Below, piece by piece: positions 50,208 through 58,455 of a stretch of 64,000 bases of DNA (within the stretch, counting starts at the first letter, position 1; each line of letters opens with the position of its first letter). The notes beneath the pieces are model-generated. The model searched no databases. It was not told where the DNA came from and was given only the letters and a program-made list of their open reading frames with translations. Origin of the DNA: Shewanella halifaxensis HAW-EB4 (lineage in GTDB: Bacteria; Pseudomonadota; Gammaproteobacteria; Enterobacterales; Shewanellaceae); contig NC_010334.1 in assembly GCF_000019185.1 (NCBI RefSeq), forward strand, positions 1,798,001 to 1,862,000, written 5' to 3'. Both the position numbers and the translations under genes were made by a program.

Positions 50208-51755
50208 ATGCGCTTGGAAGTCAGCTGTTTAGACCGTGTCGGTCTTGCCAAAGATATCTTATTGATCATGGAAGACTACGGGATCAATTTGTTTGCCATC
50301 GATGCAAGCAACCAAGGTTTTCTCTATCTACAATTTGCTGAAGTTAGTTTTGATATGCTCAGTGAGTTATTGCCACTTATTCGAAAGGTCGAAGGTGTTC
50401 ATGATGTTCGTACGGTGTCGTTTATGCCGTCGGAGCAAGAGCATTACGCACTTAAGACCTTATTAAAAACCCTACCTGATTCGGTGTTCTCTATCGATGT
50501 AAAAGGGCGGATCCGTATTGTTAATGAATCGGCACTGCATACGGTGGGTATGGCCGAGCATGAGGTCATTGATGAATCAATAAACCATTGGGTACACGGT
50601 TTTAATTTCAGCCGTTGGCTGAGCGAGTCAACTGTTTTAGCGCAGGCCACACGGGTGAATATTGGTGAAAATGAATACCTTGCGGAAATGTTACCCATTT
50701 ACCTGCCTGATAGCGGCAGTGAAACCCCTATTTTAGCGGGTGCAGTGGTTTCACTTAAGTCACCAGCACGCTTAGGTAAACAGTTTAATGCGCTACAAAA
50801 TCAGTCAAGTGGTTTTGAAAATGTACTCGCGACAAGTGACAAGATGAAAGAGGTGTTGGTTCAGGCTCGTCGGATGGCGCAGCTTGATGCACCTTTACTC
50901 ATTACGGGTGAAACAGGCACAGGTAAAGAGCTGATGTCTCGCGCCTGCCACGATGCCAGTATGCGCCGTGAACACCCTTTCATCGCCATAAACTGTGCAG
51001 CCATGCCTGACAGTGCCGCTGAAGAGGAGCTTTTTGGCTTTGTTAGCAATGGTAACGTGGTCAAACGTGGTTTTATTGAAGAGGCTAAGGGCGGAACAAT
51101 CTTTCTCGATGAGATTGCTGAGATGTCTAAGTCGGCTCAGGTTAAGCTATTACGATTCATACAAGATGGCACCTTTAGACGTGTTGGCGGCGATGAAGAG
51201 ATCCGCAGTGATGTGCGGATCATCTGTTCGACCCAAAAGAATCTTGCCGAATTATGTCAAAGTGGCGAGTTCAGAGAGGATCTCTATTATCGTATCCACG
51301 TATTAAGCTTTCATGTGCCCGCCTTGCGTGAGCGCAAAGTTGATATTATTCCGCTTACTGAGATGTTTTTGGAGCATTACAGCCAGCAACTCTCTATTCC
51401 GATACGTCGTATCTCTGGGGAGTGTCGTGAACATCTTCTCGGTTATGCGTGGCCGGGTAACGTTCGCCAGCTTAAAAATGCCATTTTTAGAGCGGTATCA
51501 ATGTGGGATGGCAGTGCAGAGCTAACGGTTGAGCAATTAAAGTTACCCTCTTATGCTGAAGGTTTTGGATACTTCGACCATCAGTTTGAGGGCAGTTTAG
51601 AGGAGGCGATGAAACAGTTTGAAGCGAGCTTATTGCGAAGGCTTTACCCCGCCTACCCAAGTACGCGCCAGCTTGCTAAAAAACTGGGGGTATCGCACAC
51701 CGCGATTGCTAACAAACTGCGCGAATATAAGATCAGTAAACAAAAAGCGCTGTAA
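50208..51755 (+). CDS. tyrR: TyrR-type transcriptional regulator of aromatic amino acid metabolism
   Basis: 515 residues. The N-terminal ACT domain (~1-75, MRLEVSCLDRVGLAKDILLI) is followed by PAS (~78-190), AAA+ (~205-430, Walker A TGETGTGKEL, Walker B GGTIFLDEIAE) and the C-terminal TyrR helix-turn-helix (YPSTRQLAKKLGVSHTAIANKLREY shown in part: RQLAKKLGVSHTAIANKL). The GAFTGA loop needed for sigma-54 contact is replaced (GFVSNGNVVKRG), so it should act with sigma-70 like E. coli TyrR. It follows phhB after 213 bases, and TyrR boxes flank the cluster. Confidence 0.94.
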   Translation: MRLEVSCLDRVGLAKDILLIMEDYGINLFAIDASNQGFLYLQFAEVSFDMLSELLPLIRKVEGVHDVRTVSFMPSEQEHYALKTLLKTLPDSVFSIDVKGRIRIVNESALHTVGMAEHEVIDESINHWVHGFNFSRWLSESTVLAQATRVNIGENEYLAEMLPIYLPDSGSETPILAGAVVSLKSPARLGKQFNALQNQSSGFENVLATSDKMKEVLVQARRMAQLDAPLLITGETGTGKELMSRACHDASMRREHPFIAINCAAMPDSAAEEELFGFVSNGNVVKRGFIEEAKGGTIFLDEIAEMSKSAQVKLLRFIQDGTFRRVGGDEEIRSDVRIICSTQKNLAELCQSGEFREDLYYRIHVLSFHVPALRERKVDIIPLTEMFLEHYSQQLSIPIRRISGECREHLLGYAWPGNVRQLKNAIFRAVSMWDGSAELTVEQLKLPSYAEGFGYFDHQFEGSLEEAMKQFEASLLRRLYPAYPSTRQLAKKLGVSHTAIANKLREYKISKQKAL

Positions 51756-51805
51756 AAATGGCTTGCCGCGAGTTGGTGTATTGATAAGCAACTCGCGACT
51801 AAAAA

Positions 51806-51844
51806 TTATACTTACGGGCTATTTTTAATAGCCTGTAAGTATAA
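51806..51844. terminator. Long hairpin after tyrR (possible terminator)
   Basis: Two 18-base arms (51806-51823 and 51827-51844) pair with a single mismatch around a TTT loop. Only a short T run follows on either strand (GTTTAC on +, TTTTTAG on -). The right arm overlaps the TyrR box at 51834-51851, so DNA-binding and RNA-folding functions may compete. Confidence 0.6.
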
Positions 51845-51851
51845 GTTTACA
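51834..51851. promoter_or_regulatory. TyrR box upstream of the fumarylacetoacetase gene
   Basis: TGTAAG-N6-TTTACA matches the TyrR consensus at 11 of 12 positions. It lies ~165 bases before the ATG of the fumarylacetoacetate hydrolase gene. Confidence 0.7.
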
Positions 51852-52015
51852 ATGTTGATGTTCAGTTTAGTCAGTGTGATTTATCTCACGCTATTCCACT
51901 ATCCTCCTAGTTAATGTATTTCTATGGCAAAGCTCTATTTAGGCCAATAGAGTGTTGTCATCACAATAGAAAACCAACAAGGTGATAGTCATACCACAAA
52001 CAACTAGGAGTAAGA

Positions 52016-53002
52016 ATGAAGTTAGCAAGTTATAACAATGGTCGCCGTGACGGTCAATTGATGTTAGTTAGCAAAGATTTGACTAAAGCCGTTGCTGTGC
52101 CTGCTATTGCCCATACGATGCAGCAGTTAATGGATGCTTGGGAGCTACTTAACCCGCAATTGGTAGAACTCTATGATGCGTTAAACAGTGGCATGATGGA
52201 TAACGCCGTCGATTTTGACGAATCAAAGTGTTTATCTCCGCTTCCAAGAGCCTATCAGTGGGCCGATGGCAGCGCTTACGTTAACCATGTTGAGTTAGTA
52301 CGTAAAGCGCGCGGTGCCCAGATGCCGGAAACATTTTGGACAGATCCTTTAGTCTATCAAGGTGGCTCAGACTGCTTTATCGCACCCAAGGCGGATATTC
52401 CGTTAGCAAGTGAAGAGTGGGGCATCGATTTTGAATCCGAAATTGCTGTGATCACTGATGATGTGCCGATGGGCGTCACAGTCGATAATGCCGCGCAGCA
52501 TATTAAGTTGCTGATGCTAGTAAACGATGTATCGTTAAGAAACCTCATTCCAGGTGAGCTGGCAAAGGGATTTGGCTTCTTCCAGTCAAAGCCATCGAGT
52601 AGCTTTTCACCTGTTGCAGTGACACCCGATGAACTAGAAGGTAAGTGGCAGGACTCTAAGATCCACCTGCCGTTAATTACTCATCTTAATAGTGAACTAT
52701 TTGGTCGTCCAAATGCCGGTGTTGATATGACGTTTAACTTTAGCCAACTCGTATCGCATGTGGCTAAAACACGTCCGCTGGGAGCGGGAGCGATTATCGG
52801 TTCGGGCACTATCTCAAATTATGACCGCAGTGCGGGGTCCAGTTGCTTAGCCGAGACTCGTATGTTGGAGACCATCGCAGAAGGGAAGCCGTCGACTCCT
52901 TTTATGGGGTTTGGTGATCGGGTACGTATCGAGATGCTCGATGACGACAATAACAGCATTTTTGGTTCGATCGATCAGCAAGTGGTCGAATATAAAGTCT
53001 GA
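52016..53002 (+). CDS. fahA: Fumarylacetoacetate hydrolase family protein
   Basis: 328 residues. The FAH fold shows EIAVITDDVP and the metal-binding region FESEIAVITD, with VNDVSLRNLIP, GFGFFQSKPSSSFSPVAVTP, GAGAIIGSGTISNYD and MGFGDRVRIEM. It cleaves fumarylacetoacetate to fumarate and acetoacetate, the last step of tyrosine degradation. AGGAG stands seven bases before the ATG. A terminator and maiA follow. The TyrR box upstream ties it to the aromatic regulon. Substrate assignment rests on the maiA and phhAB neighbours. Confidence 0.88.
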   Translation: MKLASYNNGRRDGQLMLVSKDLTKAVAVPAIAHTMQQLMDAWELLNPQLVELYDALNSGMMDNAVDFDESKCLSPLPRAYQWADGSAYVNHVELVRKARGAQMPETFWTDPLVYQGGSDCFIAPKADIPLASEEWGIDFESEIAVITDDVPMGVTVDNAAQHIKLLMLVNDVSLRNLIPGELAKGFGFFQSKPSSSFSPVAVTPDELEGKWQDSKIHLPLITHLNSELFGRPNAGVDMTFNFSQLVSHVAKTRPLGAGAIIGSGTISNYDRSAGSSCLAETRMLETIAEGKPSTPFMGFGDRVRIEMLDDDNNSIFGSIDQQVVEYKV

Positions 53003-53029
53003 TAAGGTGTTGTCTTGAGAATATTGATA

Positions 53030-53060
53030 AAAGGCTAATTCTTGGGAGTTAGCCTTTTTT
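53030..53060 (+). terminator. Rho-independent terminator after fahA
   Basis: AAAGGCTAA and TTAGCCTTT pair over nine bases around TTCTTGGGAG, followed by further T. It lies 28 bases after the stop codon and ~57 before maiA, so maiA transcription would need readthrough or its own promoter. Confidence 0.8.
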
Positions 53061-53113
53061 CTAAATGTTGTTTCTATGTGTAACGAATATTCTGTCAAAA
53101 GGATCATACGAAG

Positions 53114-53764
53114 ATGAAACTCTATGGTTACTGGCGCTCTAGCGCCGCCTATCGCGTTCGTATCGCGATGAATCTAAAGTCACTGGTTGCAGAGCAAACC
53201 TCTGTTCATCTGGTTAATGATGGTGGAGAGCAGCATCACGAGGCTTATGCGCAAATGAATGCACAAGAGCTAGTACCAAGCTTAATGATTGAAGAAAATG
53301 GCGAGCAGCGCGTGTTAACTCAATCCTTAGCGATAATTGAATATCTTGATGAAGTTTATCCAGAGGCGTCACTACTACCTAGTGCGCCGTTCGACAAGTC
53401 TATCGTTCGCGCTATGGCGTTAATGGTTGCTTGTGAGACTCATCCGCTGAATAACTTAAAAGTGCTGCAGTACTTGGCCTGCGAGCTCGATATTGCGGAT
53501 GAGAAAAAAACGGCTTGGTATCATCATTGGGTTAAAGAGGGCTTTACTGCATTGGAAAAGCAATTAGCGCGGCATAGCGGCGTTTTTTGCTTTGGTGATA
53601 GGCCAACCCTTGCCGACATCTGTTTGGTGCCACAGGTGTATAATGCTAAGCGCTTTAAGGTTGATATGAGCGCCTATCCCAATATTGAGCGCGTAAACGC
53701 GCACTGCTTAACCTTGCAAGCTTTTATCGATGCTGTGCCAGAGAATCAGGCTGACGCGGTATAA
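53114..53764 (+). CDS. maiA: Maleylacetoacetate isomerase (zeta-class GST)
   Basis: 216 residues. The zeta-class N-terminal motif YWRSSAAYRVRIAMNLK contains the catalytic Ser-Ser. QELVPSLMIEE and TQSLAIIEYLDE form the glutathione site, and the C-terminal helical domain has CETHPLNNLKVLQYL and DRPTLADICLVPQVYNAKRF. It isomerises maleylacetoacetate to fumarylacetoacetate with glutathione as cofactor, directly before the FahA step. A second copy of its last 26 codons lies downstream at 53846-53926. Confidence 0.94.
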   Translation: MKLYGYWRSSAAYRVRIAMNLKSLVAEQTSVHLVNDGGEQHHEAYAQMNAQELVPSLMIEENGEQRVLTQSLAIIEYLDEVYPEASLLPSAPFDKSIVRAMALMVACETHPLNNLKVLQYLACELDIADEKKTAWYHHWVKEGFTALEKQLARHSGVFCFGDRPTLADICLVPQVYNAKRFKVDMSAYPNIERVNAHCLTLQAFIDAVPENQADAV

Positions 53765-53975
53765 CGATTTTGCATTAGAAACTCAACGAACGCCCTGCTG
53801 GCTTGGCTAATACCAATCGTACTAAATATGTGATTGGTATAATATATTGAGCGCGAAAACGCGCACAGCTTAACCTGGCTGATGTTTATTGATGCCATGC
53901 CAGAAAATCAATTGGATGCGAGCTAACGGTTTAGCATTAGAAACTCGACGAATGCCCTGTCGGCTTGGCTGATAG
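53684..53975. repeat. Imperfect tandem duplication of the maiA/LysR convergent gene tails
   Basis: Units 53684-53812 and 53846-53975 align at a 162-base period. Unit 1 holds the true end of maiA and a relic of the LysR gene tail. Unit 2 holds a relic of the maiA tail (NIERENAHSLTW frame) and the true end of the LysR gene. Between them is the palindrome ATACCAATC...GATTGGTAT (53810-53840). Confidence 0.8.
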
Positions 53976-54804
53976 GGCGCTGTTTTTTCCAAGCGATATG
54001 CAAGTCGAGAAAAATAGGTGGGATGAAAGGTTTTGCACAAATGTTATCGTGCTTTTCTATCACCATCTCTAACACTGTGGTAATGCCATATTCTTGGGCA
54101 ACCACTTGTTTAATGAGGTTAATCAGATTAGTTTCAAAAGCAATATTTGCAGTGAGGCCTAACTGCTCTGCTTGTTCTAGCATCCACTCTCGGTGGAAGT
54201 ATCCGGGCTTAAAGAATACCAGTTCATGTTGAAAAAACTCCTCTAAAGTCACGGCATCAGACTTGGCTAACGGGTGCTCTCTACCAACCGCAACCACCAT
54301 TTGCTCTTGCAAAAGAAGGTGACTGTCAAACTCATCGGTTAGATCATTGGCGGTAATAATAGCGATATCAACATCTTCATTCTGTAGCATTTTTAAAGTA
54401 TCGCGAGTACCGCCTTCAAATAGTGACAATTTAAGTTCAGGGTGGCGGTGCCGAAATGCCATTAAACGTCTGGGTAGATAAAATGAGCCTAGCATACCGG
54501 GCACCGCGACTCTCACTTCGCCCATAGTTAGGTTGGCCATCGATTTTATGTGCGCTTCAGCCTGTGCCATATTTTTAATGATTAATTTGGCATGTTGATG
54601 CAGTGCGCTGCCCTCGGCAGTTAACGAAAGCGTCTTACTGCTTTTATTGGCACCTCTATCAACTAGAGTGACTCCTAACTCTTGCTCTAGGCGCTTAATA
54701 CTTTGACTCAATGCGGGCTGTGCCATATTGAGCCGCTCGGCGGCTTTGGTGAAGCTACCTGCAGTAATTAATGCATCTAAGTATTTTAATTGCCTAATAT
54801 CCAT
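53923..54804 (-). CDS. LysR-family transcriptional regulator
   Basis: About 293 residues from the conserved start MDIRQLKYLDALITAGSFTK at 54804; in-frame upstream ATGs at 54834 and 54870 would add non-conserved residues. The winged helix-turn-helix (AAERLNMAQPALSQSIKRLEQELG) is shown in part as AERLNMAQPALSQSI. The substrate-binding domain follows (RVAVPGMLGSFYLPRRL, VVAVGREHPLAKSD). It is divergent from the MFS transporter, the usual arrangement for a LysR protein controlling its neighbour. The effector is unknown. Its 3' end is part of the tail duplication next to maiA. Confidence 0.9.
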   Translation of the reverse strand: MDIRQLKYLDALITAGSFTKAAERLNMAQPALSQSIKRLEQELGVTLVDRGANKSSKTLSLTAEGSALHQHAKLIIKNMAQAEAHIKSMANLTMGEVRVAVPGMLGSFYLPRRLMAFRHRHPELKLSLFEGGTRDTLKMLQNEDVDIAIITANDLTDEFDSHLLLQEQMVVAVGREHPLAKSDAVTLEEFFQHELVFFKPGYFHREWMLEQAEQLGLTANIAFETNLINLIKQVVAQEYGITTVLEMVIEKHDNICAKPFIPPIFLDLHIAWKKQRPISQADRAFVEFLMLNR

Positions 54805-55011
54805 GTCGACTCTATCTATTTTCCTAAGCTGCATTATTTTGTGGTGGGCAGAGCTTATCTTTCGGCTCAATATTAAAACTGCCCTTTAATAAGGATCTAC
54901 TTTTAATTCACTATAACAAAAATCAATAACTATTGGGTTTTTTAGTTGTTATTCTTATGTGGGTGCCCTTGATATGCTATCGAGTAATGAAACACTTTGA
55001 GTTAGTTACCC

Positions 55012-56241
55012 ATGAATCCCCTTACTCACCAGAGGCAAGATACTAACGAGATCCGCTTAATCATTAGCTTATCTCTCGCTTCTATGGTTATTTTTATCAA
55101 CCTATATTTAGTCCAAGGCATGTTGCCATTGATTGCGGACTCCTTTTCTGTATCAAAAAGCCATGCAACGCTACTGTTGTCGGTAACCAGTTTCACCATG
55201 GCATTCTCACTTCTGTTATTTGCTGTGCTTTCCGATCGTGTCGGCCGTAAAAAACCTATCTTAGTCAGTTTGTACCTTCTGGTTGCGCTAGATTTTTGTG
55301 CACTGTTCATTACTGAGTTTAATCAACTGATATTACTTAGAATGGTGCAGGGGGCATTGCTTGCCTCTGTTCCCGCTATGGCTATGGCTTATTTTAAAGA
55401 CGAGTTAGGCAATAATGCTCTGTTAAAAGCCGGGGCGATCTACATTGCGGCCAATAGTATTGGTGGTATAGCGGGGCGTCTGTTAGGCGGAGGCATGGCG
55501 CAGTATCTAGACTGGCAGCAAGCTATGGCTTTATTAACAGCGGTTTCTTTGATTGGTACGCTTATTGTGAGCTATCTGTTGCCAAAGAGCCATTTTGTTA
55601 AGCCTGAGATTGAATTGAGTAAGTGGCCGCTAAAACGTTCCGACTTTAATGGTTTTTGTCATCATTTAGCCGATCCTAAGTTACGGCTTATATACCTTGT
55701 TGGTGGGCTGGCTTTCATGGTGATGGTAAACCAGTTTAGCTATATTCAGCTTCATTTGATGGACAGCCCGTTTTACCTAGGGCGTTTTGAAGTGACACTT
55801 ATTTTTGTTTGCTACCTGAGTGGGACCTATGCTTCTTATCGTTCGGCTAAGTGGGTTGGCCAGCTAGGACTAAAGCGAGTTTTTATCTATTCTGTGCTGG
55901 CGTTACTTTCAGGGAGCCTGCTCACTCTATTCGATAGCTTAGGAGCGATCTTTGCAGGCTTTTTGATCTCAGCCTTTGGTTTCTTCTTAATTCATAGTAG
56001 CTGTAACGCCTGGGTTGCCTATCGAGCAAAGCAGCACAGAGCAAAAGCGACGGCATTGTATCTTTGTAGCTATTACTTAGGCGCAGCAATCGGCGGTCCC
56101 TATTTATTGCCGTTTTGGCTGGTATGGGGCTGGCAAGGGGTAGTATTAGGTTCGGTACTTGGATTATCAGTACTTGCCTTAGTGGTATTTAAGCTTATCC
56201 AGCCAAAGTCTTCGTCAGGTCCGTTAGTGATGGAGTCATAG
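55012..56241 (+). CDS. MFS transporter (YnfM-like)
   Basis: 409 residues with 12 predicted membrane helices. The MFS loop motif between helices 2 and 3 is LSDRVGRKKPILVS. The N-terminal VIFINLYLVQGMLPLIADSF and later AGRLLGGGMAQYLDWQ are typical of YnfM/arabinose-efflux-like drug:H+ antiporters. It is divergent from the LysR gene with a 207-base control region between the coding ends. It probably exports a small molecule under LysR control. The substrate cannot be predicted. Confidence 0.88.
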   Translation: MNPLTHQRQDTNEIRLIISLSLASMVIFINLYLVQGMLPLIADSFSVSKSHATLLLSVTSFTMAFSLLLFAVLSDRVGRKKPILVSLYLLVALDFCALFITEFNQLILLRMVQGALLASVPAMAMAYFKDELGNNALLKAGAIYIAANSIGGIAGRLLGGGMAQYLDWQQAMALLTAVSLIGTLIVSYLLPKSHFVKPEIELSKWPLKRSDFNGFCHHLADPKLRLIYLVGGLAFMVMVNQFSYIQLHLMDSPFYLGRFEVTLIFVCYLSGTYASYRSAKWVGQLGLKRVFIYSVLALLSGSLLTLFDSLGAIFAGFLISAFGFFLIHSSCNAWVAYRAKQHRAKATALYLCSYYLGAAIGGPYLLPFWLVWGWQGVVLGSVLGLSVLALVVFKLIQPKSSSGPLVMES

Positions 56242-56345
56242 CAAATCTGTAAAGAGGGGCAGGGCGCGAGCTCTATTGTTTTTCAGTAAATGTGAATTGC
56301 AGTTTGCAATTAAGGCTTTAACAGCTTCGAACTGCAGACCCCCCT

Positions 56346-56573
56346 CTATTTATTAGGATTTATCAGTTGCATAACTTGGTCGCTGGGTAACAGCTCAAGG
56401 TGACCGTTCTCATCAAAATACCAACCAGTAATAAAGCCTTTCTGACGCATTTTAACTAAGTTTTGCATAACTGATTTTGCTTCCACAAGTGCAGTCTCTT
56501 GATCGTATTGGCAAGTGAGCTTTAAGTAAGCGGCAATACTGGCTAAGGAAGCGGATTGGCTGACGTCTGCCAT
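56346..56573 (-). CDS. Small conserved hypothetical protein
   Basis: 75 residues from ATG 56573 (MADVSQSASLASIAAY); an upstream in-frame start at 56633 would add 20 residues of unlike, basic-hydrophobic composition. The sequence looks globular and helical at first (YDQETALVEAKSVMQNLVK) and ends in GWYFDENGHLELLPSDQV. There is no membrane segment and no known motif I can name. It lies between the MFS gene and the tRNA-Val array. Function unknown. Confidence 0.55.
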   Translation of the reverse strand: MADVSQSASLASIAAYLKLTCQYDQETALVEAKSVMQNLVKMRQKGFITGWYFDENGHLELLPSDQVMQLINPNK

Positions 56574-56694
56574 AAGATTTATCCGGTGATACGTTATTCT
56601 AAAAGAATAGTAGAGAACATTCTTGAGTGACAAAGAAACGGTGAAATTTATTTAGGGAAATACAGAAAAAATGAGGAGTTTTGAATGTAGAAAA

Positions 56695-56770
56695 TGGTGG
56701 TCGATACTGGGCTCGAACCAGTGACCCCCTCCTTGTAAGGGAGGTGCTCTCCCAGCTGAGCTAATCGACC
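56695..56770 (-). tRNA. tRNA-Val(UAC), array copy 1
   Basis: 76 bases including an encoded CCA end. On the - strand it starts GGTCGATTAGCTCAGCTGGG, has anticodon TAC in CCTTACAAGG, and a T-loop GGTTCGAGCC. It is last in transcription order of an 11-gene array with a 113-base period. Confidence 0.95.
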
Positions 56771-56807
56771 TGGGATTTCATAATGTTTTAATTCTTTATG
56801 AAAAGAA

Positions 56808-56883
56808 TGGTGGTCGATACTGGGCTCGAACCAGTGACCCCCTCCTTGTAAGGGAGGTGCTCTCCCAGCTGAGCTAATCGACC
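56808..56883 (-). tRNA. tRNA-Val(UAC), array copy 2
   Basis: Same 76-base sequence and anticodon as copy 1, 113 bases further right. The spacer is TGGGATTTCATAATGTTTTA followed by ATTCTTTATGAAAAGAA. Confidence 0.95.
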
Positions 56884-56920
56884 TGGGATTTCATAATGTT
56901 TTAATTCTTTACGAAAAGAA

Positions 56921-56996
56921 TGGTGGTCGATACTGGGCTCGAACCAGTGACCCCCTCCTTGTAAGGGAGGTGCTCTCCCAGCTGAGCTAATCGACC
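56921..56996 (-). tRNA. tRNA-Val(UAC), array copy 3
   Basis: Identical tRNA. The spacer to its left has TTTACG in place of TTTATG. Confidence 0.95.
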
Positions 56997-57033
56997 TGGG
57001 ATTTCATAATGTTTTAATTCTTTACGAAAAGAA

Positions 57034-57109
57034 TGGTGGTCGATACTGGGCTCGAACCAGTGACCCCCTCCTTGTAAGGGAGGTGCTCTCCCAGCTGAGC
57101 TAATCGACC
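57034..57109 (-). tRNA. tRNA-Val(UAC), array copy 4
   Basis: Identical tRNA, with the TTTACG spacer variant on its left. Confidence 0.95.
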
Positions 57110-57146
57110 TGGGATTTCATAATGTTTTAATTCTTTATGAAAAGAA

Positions 57147-57222
57147 TGGTGGTCGATACTGGGCTCGAACCAGTGACCCCCTCCTTGTAAGGGAGGTGCT
57201 CTCCCAGCTGAGCTAATCGACC
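57147..57222 (-). tRNA. tRNA-Val(UAC), array copy 5
   Basis: Identical tRNA, with the TTTATG spacer variant on its left. Confidence 0.95.
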
Positions 57223-57259
57223 TGGGATTTCATAATGTTTTAATTCTTTATGAAAAGAA

Positions 57260-57335
57260 TGGTGGTCGATACTGGGCTCGAACCAGTGACCCCCTCCTTG
57301 TAAGGGAGGTGCTCTCCCAGCTGAGCTAATCGACC
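57260..57335 (-). tRNA. tRNA-Val(UAC), array copy 6
   Basis: Identical tRNA, with the TTTATG spacer variant on its left. Confidence 0.95.
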
Positions 57336-57372
57336 TGGGATTTCATAATGTTTTAATTCTTTATGAAAAGAA

Positions 57373-57448
57373 TGGTGGTCGATACTGGGCTCGAACCAGT
57401 GACCCCCTCCTTGTAAGGGAGGTGCTCTCCCAGCTGAGCTAATCGACC
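57373..57448 (-). tRNA. tRNA-Val(UAC), array copy 7
   Basis: Identical tRNA, with the TTTATG spacer variant on its left. Confidence 0.95.
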
Positions 57449-57485
57449 TGGGATTTCATAATGTTTTAATTCTTTATGAAAAGAA

Positions 57486-57561
57486 TGGTGGTCGATACTG
57501 GGCTCGAACCAGTGACCCCCTCCTTGTAAGGGAGGTGCTCTCCCAGCTGAGCTAATCGACC
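57486..57561 (-). tRNA. tRNA-Val(UAC), array copy 8
   Basis: Identical tRNA, with the TTTATG spacer variant on its left. Confidence 0.95.
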
Positions 57562-57598
57562 TGGGATTTCATAATGTTTTAATTCTTTATGAAAAGAA

Positions 57599-57674
57599 TG
57601 GTGGTCGATACTGGGCTCGAACCAGTGACCCCCTCCTTGTAAGGGAGGTGCTCTCCCAGCTGAGCTAATCGACC
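57599..57674 (-). tRNA. tRNA-Val(UAC), array copy 9
   Basis: Identical tRNA, with the TTTATG spacer variant on its left. Confidence 0.95.
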
Positions 57675-57711
57675 TGGGATTTCATAATGTTTTAATTCTT
57701 TACGAAAAGAA

Positions 57712-57787
57712 TGGTGGTCGATACTGGGCTCGAACCAGTGACCCCCTCCTTGTAAGGGAGGTGCTCTCCCAGCTGAGCTAATCGACC
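57712..57787 (-). tRNA. tRNA-Val(UAC), array copy 10
   Basis: Identical tRNA, with the TTTACG spacer variant on its left. Confidence 0.95.
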
Positions 57788-57825
57788 TGGGATTTACACA
57801 ATGATTTAATTCTTTTAAAAAAGAA

Positions 57826-57901
57826 TGGTGGTCGATACTGGGCTCGAACCAGTGACCCCCTCCTTGTAAGGGAGGTGCTCTCCCAGCTGAGCTAATCGAC
57901 C
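57826..57901 (-). tRNA. tRNA-Val(UAC), array copy 11 (promoter-proximal)
   Basis: Identical tRNA. The spacer on its left (GGGATTTACACAATGATTTA) differs from the others, as expected for the founding end of a tandem expansion. First to be transcribed from the promoter at 57919-57946. Confidence 0.95.
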
Positions 57902-57918
57902 TCGCTGTGTGGGGCCGT

Positions 57919-57946
57919 ATTATAGGGAGGAACGATCTACTGTCAA
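57919..57946 (-). promoter_or_regulatory. Sigma-70 promoter of the tRNA-Val array
   Basis: On the - strand: TTGACA, 16 bases, TATAAT. Both hexamers are exact consensus. A GC-rich discriminator (CGGCCCC) follows the -10, typical of stringently controlled stable-RNA promoters. The -10 is 17 bases before the first tRNA. Confidence 0.9.
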
Positions 57947-58455
57947 CGCTTTTTTTAGATAAAATAACGAGTGCGGTTCAATTTTGCGCGTGTTGCTGCA
58001 TAGTTAATCAGAGAAGAGCGATTATAGCAAAAATTGGTTGAAAATTAGCTAGCTTGCTAACCTTGATTGCAACTTCCCTCGCGATAAAATTGTAGGCTGA
58101 TATTTCCTTAAAGGGGTTTTATTGGATTTAGAGCGTTTGTTTTACCAATTATTAAAAGCGAGGAGGGCAGTTTAAGCTAGAGTTTACTCTTCACTATTTG
58201 TTTTTCACTTTTCCTTCTCACTATAAAAGGTACTCTGCCTATAATCTTTCCTATTCATAAGTCTCGTGTAGTCGCCTCATTTGTAATGAGGCAATCTCGA
58301 GAAAGCTCTTATATGAAGAAAGGCGGATTTTTGCCACAAAATTTGCCATATAGTAGTAGATCTATTTTCCCTAGCCCTTTTGGCTGTTAGAATATGCGCC
58401 ACATTCATTAGTACAGTCTATTATTTAGACTTTCTACATAGGTCAGTATCCCATT
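57947..58455. other. Intergenic region between the tRNA-Val promoter and gltX
   Basis: About 0.5 kb, AT-rich, no open reading frame I can support. A small hairpin GCCTCAT/ATGAGGC is at 58274-58292. The gltX promoter is probably near 58380-58400 but no clear hexamer pair is seen. Confidence 0.4.

Noticed and set aside
56695..57901. Regular direct repeats resembling a CRISPR array
   Set aside because: The repeated unit is a complete tRNA-Val gene with cloverleaf, anticodon and CCA end; spacers are alike rather than unique, and no cas genes are present.
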